Shown piece after piece: positions 13,721-19,021 of a stretch of DNA of 22,749 nucleotides. Made by a program: the position numbers and the translations under genes. Positions within the stretch are counted from its first letter, which is position 1. Each line of letters begins with the position of its first letter. The DNA comes from Candidatus Omnitrophota bacterium (GTDB lineage Bacteria; Omnitrophota; Gorgyraeia; Aquiviventales; Aquiviventaceae): NCBI GenBank assembly GCA_016193195.1, contig JACPSQ010000071.1, positions 1-22,749 on the forward strand, given 5' to 3'. Under the pieces are notes generated by a model. The model was not told the DNA's origin. It searched no databases and was given only the letters and a program-made list of their open reading frames with translations.

Positions 13721-14035
13721 ATGAAGCGTGAGCGCGGCAAGCTTCCAGCATTTCTGAAGCGGTACTTCTGGGATGTGTCCTTCACGGGACTCGATCTTCG
13801 TCGGTCCAGCGCGTTGCTCATCGAGCGCATCTTGGAGTACGGCAACCCGCGGGCCGTGCGGTGGCTGCGAGGGCATGTGACACCTGAGGCGATCTGCGAT
13901 GTGGTCAAGCGTTCGCGCAGCCTCTCGGCTCGAAGCGCCAATTTTTGGGCGATGATGTACCGATTAGATCGACGGACGGTACGATGTTTATCCACAAGCT
14001 CCCAGCGAAGACGCGCGCAACATTGGTTCGTGTAG
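13721..14035 (+). CDS. DUF6922-like protein, probable partner of AbiEii-type toxin
   Basis: About 104 residues: MKRERGKLPAFLKRYFWDVSF, then SSALLIERILEYGNPRAVRWLRGHVTPEAI and VVKRSRSLSARSANFWAMMYRL. This resembles the DUF6922 family ('lp.flk.yFWDv...l......iieRiLeyG....v.WL...R.lS..ta.FW'), commonly found directly upstream of AbiEii/AbiGii nucleotidyltransferases. ATG at 13700 is an alternative start. No good Shine-Dalgarno is seen; the gene starts only 40 nt after tRNA-Val, so the RNA may come from tRNA processing. Its 3' end overlaps the next gene by 52 nt. Confidence 0.7.
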   Translation: MKRERGKLPAFLKRYFWDVSFTGLDLRRSSALLIERILEYGNPRAVRWLRGHVTPEAICDVVKRSRSLSARSANFWAMMYRLDRRTVRCLSTSSQRRRAQHWFV

Positions 14036-14613
14036 CGGCACTCCCGTTGCCGACAGCCACGTACCTCGCCGGAGGGACGGCCACCTTGCTCCATTTGGGG
14101 CACCGCCTCTCTGACGACATCGACCTGTTCACGCAGGAGGAGTTTGAGCCTTTGGTCTTGGTCCAAGTCATTCAAGGCGCCGGCGCCTTCGAACTCGAAC
14201 GGACCAGTTGGGGGACGATCCTGGGATGGTTGAACGGGCTGCGCTTTAGCCTCTTTTGCTATCGGTATCCGGTGCTCTATCCGTTTCACAAACTCGGGCA
14301 ACTGCGCGTCGCGGATCTCAGAGACATCGCGGCGATGAAGATCGCGGCCATCAGTGACCGGGGCTCCCGCAAGGATTTCATCGACCTCTACTTCACCTGC
14401 AAGGATCAGCTCTCGCTGCGAGAGGCCCTGAGGCTCTATGGTCGGAAGTATGGCAAGCTGAAGGTCAACCTGGTCCACCTGTACAAGAGCCTCACCTACT
14501 TCGACGAAGCTGAGAAGCAGACCATGCCCGTCATGCTGAAATCCTTTCGCTGGAATGAGCTCAAGGCATTGTTTGAGCGCGAAACGGCGAAGTTATACCA
14601 AACCGTCTTATGA
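13984..14613 (+). CDS. nucleotidyltransferase AbiEii/AbiGii-family toxin-like protein
   Basis: About 209 residues from MFIHKLPAKTRATL. The nucleotidyltransferase signature is clear: YLAGGTATLLHLGHRLSDDIDLFT (GG, then the paired acidic residues) and later DLRDIAAMKIAAISDRGSRKDFIDLY, the conserved Lys/Asp helix of the AbiEii (PF08843) family. These enzymes act as toxins or phage-abortive-infection factors; some transfer nucleotides to tRNA acceptor ends. It overlaps its DUF6922-like partner by 52 nt and is bracketed by two near-identical heptad arrays, suggesting acquisition as a module. An earlier start at 13945 is possible. Confidence 0.85.
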   Translation: MFIHKLPAKTRATLVRVAALPLPTATYLAGGTATLLHLGHRLSDDIDLFTQEEFEPLVLVQVIQGAGAFELERTSWGTILGWLNGLRFSLFCYRYPVLYPFHKLGQLRVADLRDIAAMKIAAISDRGSRKDFIDLYFTCKDQLSLREALRLYGRKYGKLKVNLVHLYKSLTYFDEAEKQTMPVMLKSFRWNELKALFERETAKLYQTVL

Positions 14614-14712
14614 TATTGAGCAAGCGTCTGTCCGTCGCTACCTACGGTTGACCGATGGACGAGCAGGATTCAGTCACGATGGCAACGACCAGGCCAGGCG
14701 CGTGTCCCTGGA

Positions 14713-14742
14713 CGTTACGCGTTTCACGTTAAACGTTACACG
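14713..14742. repeat. heptad array 3 (upstream of thrS)
   Basis: Four heptamers of the CGTTACG/CGTTTCA type with no opposite arm. It is 27/30 identical to 13568-13597, in direct orientation. It ends 5 nt before the thrS ATG and leaves no Shine-Dalgarno. The rest of the AbiEii-thrS gap (14614-14712) shows no other feature. Confidence 0.78.
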
Positions 14743-14747
14743 GGTCG

Positions 14748-16505
14748 ATGGGTCACGCGGGGAAAGCTGACGAGCTGAAGGCGACGGATCCGCTGTATGC
14801 GCTGCGGCATAGCGCGGCGCACGTCATGGCCCAGGCAGTCAGGCGGCTCTATCCGGAGGTGAAGCTCGCGATCGGGCCGCCGATCGAGGACGGCTTCTAC
14901 TATGACCTCGATCTCCCCGTGAAGCTGACCGATGAGGACCTGCCGAAGATCGAGGCCGAGATGGCGAAGATCATCAAGGAAGGTCACGCGTTCCGGCAGT
15001 CCTACATGACGAAGGCGGAAGCGGTGGAGTTTTTCAAGCGACGCGGCGAGCGGTACAAGCTGGAAATCATCGAGACGATTCCCGATGCGCGCGTGTCCCT
15101 CTACAGCGATGGGGAGTTCATCGACCTGTGCGAGGGGCCCCACGTCACATCGACCGGCGAGGTGAAGGCGGTCAAGCTGTTAAGCGTGGCCGGCGCCTAC
15201 TGGCGTGGGGATGAGCGAGCAGCGCAGCTCCAACGGATCTACGGCGCGGCGTACCTGACGCCGGAGGACCTCCAGGCGCACCTCACGCGGCTCGAGGAAG
15301 CCAAGCGGCGGGATCACCGGCGGCTCGGGACTCAATTGGAGCTCTTCAGTTTTGAGGAGCTCGCCGGGCCCGGGGTCGTCTTCTACCATCCGAAGGGGGC
15401 CCTCGTCCGGTCCCTCATTGAGGACGAGGTCAAGCGCCGTCACCTCGAGCGCGGCTACGAGTTGGTCGCGACACCGCACATCTTTCGAACCGACATCTGG
15501 AAGCGCTCCGGGCATCTCGACTACTACAAGGACTACATGTTCCTCTTCGAATCCGAAGAGCAGGGCTTCGGCATCAAGCCGATGAACTGCCCTGGCCACA
15601 TCCTCATCTACCAAGCGCGGCTGCGCAGCTACCGGGACCTCCCGATTCGCTTCTTTGAGCTCGGGACCGTCTACCGCAACGAGAAGTCCGGTGTGCTCCA
15701 CGGCCTCTTGCGCGTGCGCGGGTTCACCCAAGATGACGCGCACATCTTCCTGCGGGAAGACCAGTTGGTGGAGGAGATCGAGCGGATCCTGGATTTTGCA
15801 TTCGAGGTGGTGCGGACGTTTGGGTTCACCGAGTTCGAGGTGGAGCTCTCCACGCGCCCTGCGCAGCGCATCGGCGACCCGGTCTCCTGGGACCACGCGG
15901 AGGCGGCGCTGCGGGAGGCGCTGATCTCGCGAAAGGTCTCGTTCGCCGTTCGTGAAGGCGAGGGGGCGTTCTACGGGCCGAAGATCGACATCAAGATTCG
16001 GGATGCCATCGGGCGGAGCTGGCAGTGCGGGACGATCCAGTGTGATTTCGCCCTGCCGGAGCGATTTGACCTGACGTACGCCGGCGCCGATGGGAAACCC
16101 CATCGAACGGTCATGCTGCACCGTGCGCTCCTCGGCAGCTTCGAGCGCTTCCTCGGGATGCTCATCGAGCACTACGCGGGCGCCTTCCCGCTGTGGCTGG
16201 CGCCCGTTCAGGTGACGGCGATTCCCATCGCCGACAAGTTCCTCGACTACGCCAGGGAGGTGGCCACGGCGCTCCGCGCGCGGGGAATCCGCGTCCACCT
16301 GGATGAGCGCAACGAGAAGATGCAGGCGAAGATCCGAGACGCGCAGCTGCAACAGGTTCCGTACATGGTCGTCGTGGGGGAGCGGGAGGCCAAGGCCCGC
16401 GTCGTCGCCGTCCGTCATCGTCGCGGAGGCGACCTGGGCACGGCACCCCTTGAGTCGTTTGTGGAGCGGGTGAGCCGGGAGAGCGCGAGCCGTCAGGCCC
16501 CATGA
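14748..16505 (+). CDS. thrS: threonyl-tRNA synthetase lacking TGS domain
   Basis: Charges tRNA-Thr. 585 residues starting MGHAGKADELKATDPLYALRHSAAHVMAQAV, that is, directly at the editing (N2/SAD) domain (HxxxH: HSAAH). The N-terminal ~60-residue TGS domain found in Escherichia coli ThrS is missing. The catalytic core is intact: zinc ligands Cys in MNCPGH, His in QDDAHIF and His in VMLHRALLGS; motif 2 FFELGTVYRNE; motif 3 GSFERFLGMLIEH; and a C-terminal anticodon-binding domain. No T-box leader and no Shine-Dalgarno are seen upstream; a heptad array abuts the start. It leads the thrS-infC-rpmI-rplT-pheS-pheT cluster. Confidence 0.95.
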   Translation: MGHAGKADELKATDPLYALRHSAAHVMAQAVRRLYPEVKLAIGPPIEDGFYYDLDLPVKLTDEDLPKIEAEMAKIIKEGHAFRQSYMTKAEAVEFFKRRGERYKLEIIETIPDARVSLYSDGEFIDLCEGPHVTSTGEVKAVKLLSVAGAYWRGDERAAQLQRIYGAAYLTPEDLQAHLTRLEEAKRRDHRRLGTQLELFSFEELAGPGVVFYHPKGALVRSLIEDEVKRRHLERGYELVATPHIFRTDIWKRSGHLDYYKDYMFLFESEEQGFGIKPMNCPGHILIYQARLRSYRDLPIRFFELGTVYRNEKSGVLHGLLRVRGFTQDDAHIFLREDQLVEEIERILDFAFEVVRTFGFTEFEVELSTRPAQRIGDPVSWDHAEAALREALISRKVSFAVREGEGAFYGPKIDIKIRDAIGRSWQCGTIQCDFALPERFDLTYAGADGKPHRTVMLHRALLGSFERFLGMLIEHYAGAFPLWLAPVQVTAIPIADKFLDYAREVATALRARGIRVHLDERNEKMQAKIRDAQLQQVPYMVVVGEREAKARVVAVRHRRGGDLGTAPLESFVERVSRESASRQAP

Positions 16506-16512
16506 GGTTCCA

Positions 16513-16532
16513 CCGGCCGCTGGCGCGGCCGG
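16513..16532 (+). terminator. GC-rich hairpin between thrS and infC
   Basis: CCGGCCGC-TGGC-GCGGCCGG, a perfect 8-bp stem 7 nt after the thrS stop, followed by CTCTCTC but no T-run. It may attenuate or process the thrS-infC transcript. It is not a strong intrinsic terminator. Confidence 0.4.
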
Positions 16533-16581
16533 CTCTCTCACGGGGCGTGGGATGTGACGGCTCCACAGAGGAGGAGGACGA

Positions 16582-17253
16582 CTGAGACAGCTACGGATCA
16601 ATGAGCGGATCCGCGTCGCTCAGGTGCGAGTCATCGGGGAGGACGGGGCGCAGCTCGGCGTGATGGCGCCGGCCGATGCGCTGAAGCTGGCGCGGGAGCG
16701 CGGCCTCGATCTCGTGGAGGTCGCGCCACAGACCACCCCGCCGGTCTGCCGCATCCTGGATTTCAACAAGTTCCGGTATGAGGAGCAGCGGCGCGAGCGT
16801 GAGGCGAAGAAAAAGCACCACGTCGCCAAGCTCAAAGAGGTCAAGTTCAAGCCGCGCATTGAACGGCACGACTACCAAATCAAGCTGGCAATGCTCAAAC
16901 GGTTTCTGATGCGCGGCGACCAGGCGAAGGTCACCATGGTCTACCGAGGACGGGAGCTCACCCACACGGAACTCGGCCGTCGGATCCTGGATCGGCTCGT
17001 CGAAGACCTCAGGTCGGTCAGCAAGGTTGAGCGCACCCCGCAGCTTGAAGGGCGGTTCATGACGATGGTCTTTGGGCCGGACCGAGAGAAGGTCAAGCAG
17101 CTTGAACGCCAGGCGGCCCGTCAGAAAGCGATGGCCGAGCGCGCAGAGGCGCTAAAGATGCCAGCCGATTCTGTCGCGGTCAACCAGGGCAGCAGCCCTG
17201 CGCCCCACCAGCCATCAGGGGCGAACGGCCCGTCGCTCCCACAAAGCAGTTGA
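16582..17253 (+). CDS. infC: translation initiation factor IF-3, probable CTG start
   Basis: IF-3 binds the 30S subunit and rejects non-canonical start codons. The conserved N-terminus (RINERIRVAQVRVIGEDGAQLGV) begins before any ATG or GTG in frame could start it. GTG at 16624 would delete the invariant INERIR segment. CTG at 16582 is preceded by a strong GAGGAGGA Shine-Dalgarno about 5 nt upstream and gives (M)RQLRINERIR. This parallels the AUU start of E. coli infC, through which IF-3 represses itself. The rest is full length (LDLVEVAPQ, PPVCRILDFNKF, KPRIERHDYQIKL), with an extra Ser/Pro/Ala-rich tail of ~35 residues. Confidence 0.93.
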   Translation: MRQLRINERIRVAQVRVIGEDGAQLGVMAPADALKLARERGLDLVEVAPQTTPPVCRILDFNKFRYEEQRREREAKKKHHVAKLKEVKFKPRIERHDYQIKLAMLKRFLMRGDQAKVTMVYRGRELTHTELGRRILDRLVEDLRSVSKVERTPQLEGRFMTMVFGPDREKVKQLERQAARQKAMAERAEALKMPADSVAVNQGSSPAPHQPSGANGPSLPQSS

Positions 17254-17283
17254 GGCAGTGCCGGCACAGCGTCGGGGGATTGA

Positions 17284-17481
17284 ATGCCAAAACTCAAGAC
17301 ACTCAAAGGCGTGAAAGGGCGATTGAAAGTGACGGGGACGGGAAAGCTGCTTGGGTTCCGCCCGGGGAGGAGGCATCTCTTGGGCGGCAAGCGGGCGAAG
17401 ATTAAACGGCAGTTGCGGCGGCCGCTGACGGTCTCCCGCGCCGAGGAACGGCCCATCCGCTCCCTCATTCCGTATTGCTAA
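17284..17481 (+). CDS. rpmI: 50S ribosomal protein L35
   Basis: 65-residue basic protein starting MPKLKTLKGVKGRLKVTGTG, matching L35 (usual start 'MPKmKThkgaaKRfk.TgsGk'), with RRHLLGGKRAKIKRQLR following. Lies 30 nt after infC and before rplT, the standard infC-rpmI-rplT order that is autoregulated by L20 in several bacteria. Confidence 0.95.
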   Translation: MPKLKTLKGVKGRLKVTGTGKLLGFRPGRRHLLGGKRAKIKRQLRRPLTVSRAEERPIRSLIPYC

Positions 17482-17483
17482 GA

Positions 17484-17555
17484 CGTTCAAGGTTGAAGGT
17501 TGAAGGTTCAAGGGCAAAGCCTTTGCCTCGAACCTAGAGCCTTGAGCCTTGAACG
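17484..17555. repeat. heptad palindromic array 4 (rpmI/rplT spacer)
   Basis: The left arm (17484-17519) repeats GAAGGTT/CAAGGTT heptamers. The right arm (17521-17555) carries CTTGAGC-type heptamers and is a near-complete reverse complement, so the RNA can form a hairpin of about 35 bp with few mismatches. It ends before the rplT Shine-Dalgarno. Confidence 0.83.
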
Positions 17556-17574
17556 CATTAACGAGGAGGACACG

Positions 17575-17928
17575 ATGGCAAAGGTCAAATGGGCCGTCGC
17601 CTCTCGGCGACGTCGCAAGCGGCTCCTGCAGCAGGCCAAAGGGTATCGTGGGGCGCGGCGGCTTCATCTCTTGAAGGCCAAAGAGACGCTCATGCGGGCG
17701 AAGGCCTACCGCACGCGCGACCGCAGAGTCAAGAAGCGGGGATTTCGCAGCCTGTGGGTGATCAGGCTCAATGCGGCCGCTCGCGCGCGCGGGCTGACCT
17801 ACAGCCGGCTCATGTCGGCGTTCAGGAAGGCCGACGTGAAGCTGGACAGAAAGCAGCTCGCTGAGCTGGCGCTCAACGATCACAACGCGTTCGACCAGCT
17901 CGTCTCAACCGTGAACCGTGAACCGTGA
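17575..17928 (+). CDS. rplT: 50S ribosomal protein L20
   Basis: 117-residue protein needed for early 50S assembly. Starts MAKVKWAVASRRRRKRLLQQAKGYRGAR and contains RDRRVKKRGFRSLWVIRLNAAARARGLTYS, the L20 core. A strong Shine-Dalgarno (GAGGAGGA) lies 4 nt before the ATG. The last codons (STVNREP) are encoded by the beginning of a heptad array, which also supplies the stop codon, so the repeat has become part of the protein end. Confidence 0.96.
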   Translation: MAKVKWAVASRRRRKRLLQQAKGYRGARRLHLLKAKETLMRAKAYRTRDRRVKKRGFRSLWVIRLNAAARARGLTYSRLMSAFRKADVKLDRKQLAELALNDHNAFDQLVSTVNREP

Positions 17929-17948
17929 ACCGATCACCGGTCACGGAT
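17907..17948. repeat. heptad array 5 (rplT end/pheS start)
   Basis: Three exact AACCGTG heptamers (17907-17927) and a degenerate fourth, followed by an opposite-sense CACCGGT-CACGGAT pair (17935-17948) that can fold back on CCGTGAACCG. It overlaps the rplT stop and ends 12 nt before the pheS ATG. Confidence 0.75.
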
Positions 17949-17960
17949 TGCTGCTTTTAG

Positions 17961-18945
17961 ATGTCATCGGTTGTCGTTGAGGAGTTAGCGCAGCTCTTGT
18001 CTGAGGCGCGTGCCTCCCTCGAGCAGGCGGGCACTCTTGAGGAGTTGGAGCGGCTGCGGGTCCAGTTCCTCGGTCGTAAGAGCCGCCTGGCCCAGATCAT
18101 GAAGTCGATCCCGCAGCTCGCCCCGGAAGAGCGTGCGGAGGTCGGCCGGCGCGCCAACGAGGTCAAGCGGTCGATCGAGTCTCAGCTTACGGCGCGGCGC
18201 GAGGCGCTCCCATCCGCCGCCCAGGACGGGCCGGCGCTCGATGTGTCGCTGCCGGGCCGCGCGTTCCCGCGCGGCCGTTTGCACCCCGTCACGCACACCA
18301 TCGACGCAATCCTCTCCATCTTCGTCCCGATGGGATTCGAGGCGCGACCACCCCTCCCGCGAGTCGTTCGATACGTTCTTCGTGAACCTCGACTCGCCCG
18401 AGCCGAAGAAAGGGCGGTTGCTCCTGCGCAGCCACACCTCGCCGGTGCAGATCCGCGTGATGGAGCGCCGCAAGCCACCCCTGCGCATCGTCGTCCCCGG
18501 CAAGGTGTTCCGTCCGGACCCCCTCGACCCAAGCCACAGCTTCATGTTCCATCAGGTTGAAGGGCTCATGGTGGACGACCGGACTTCGTTCGCGGATCTG
18601 AAGGGCGTCCTCGAGCATGTCCTGAAAGCGCTCTTCGGCGCCAAGACGAAGACGCGGTTTCGCCCGCACTACTTTCCGTTTACCGAGCCCTCGGCGGAGG
18701 TGGACATCGCCTGCTCGGCCTGTCGCGGGAAGGGCTGTTCGACGTGCGCTCGCAAAGGGTGGCTCGAAATCATGGGCTGCGGGATGGTGCACCCGAACGT
18801 CTTCCGGGCGGTTGGCTACGACCCACGCGCGGTGCAGGGATTTGCCTTCGGGATGGGCGTTGAGCGCATCGCGATGCTGCAGCACGCCATCACCGACATC
18901 CGGCTCTTCTTCGAGAACGATCTGAGATTTTTGGAGCAGTTCTAA
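17961..18945 (+). pseudogene. pheS: phenylalanyl-tRNA synthetase alpha subunit, internally deleted and frameshifted
   Basis: Catalytic alpha subunit of PheRS. The first frame (17961 to about 18345) gives a normal N-terminal coiled-coil and LPGRAFPRGRLHPVTHTIDAILSIFVPMGFEA. The second frame resumes at RDHPSRESFDTFF and runs to FFENDLRFLEQF at 18945 with intact motif 2 (FRPDPLDPSHSFMFHQVEG) and motif 3 (GFAFGMGVERIAML). Compared with E. coli PheS, about 20 residues containing the conserved GPEIE...NFDALN segment are missing at 18340-18348, consistent with a 56- or 59-nt deletion. A four-cysteine zinc-type insert (CSACRGKGCSTCARKGW) is present, as in several phyla. Since PheRS is essential, an assembly or strain-mixture error is a serious alternative. 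No Shine-Dalgarno. Confidence 0.9.
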
Positions 18946-19016
18946 CAGGCTCCAAGCTGCAGGCCACAAGCTGTAGCTTGCAGCATGTCGCTTGAAGCTT
19001 GCAGCCTGAAGCAAAC
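18946..19016. repeat. heptad palindromic array 6 (pheS/pheT spacer)
   Basis: Heptamers of the AAGCTGC and AGCTTGC types fill the spacer. The first ~30 nt (CAGGCTCCAAGCTGC...) are an imperfect reverse complement of the last ~35 nt. It starts right after the pheS stop and ends 5 nt before the pheT ATG, with no Shine-Dalgarno. Confidence 0.8.
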
Positions 19017-19021
19017 ACCTC

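Noticed and set aside
13988..13996. Exact DnaA box TTATCCACA
   Set aside because: Single site inside the AbiEii coding region, far from dnaA and without neighbours; likely chance.
14614..14747. T-box riboswitch before thrS
   Set aside because: No T-box consensus or terminator/antiterminator pair; only a heptad array is seen.
15180..16601. Long minus-strand open frame (473 codons) opposite thrS
   Set aside because: It mirrors thrS codon bias in GC-rich DNA, has no recognisable motifs, and thrS on the plus strand is unambiguous.
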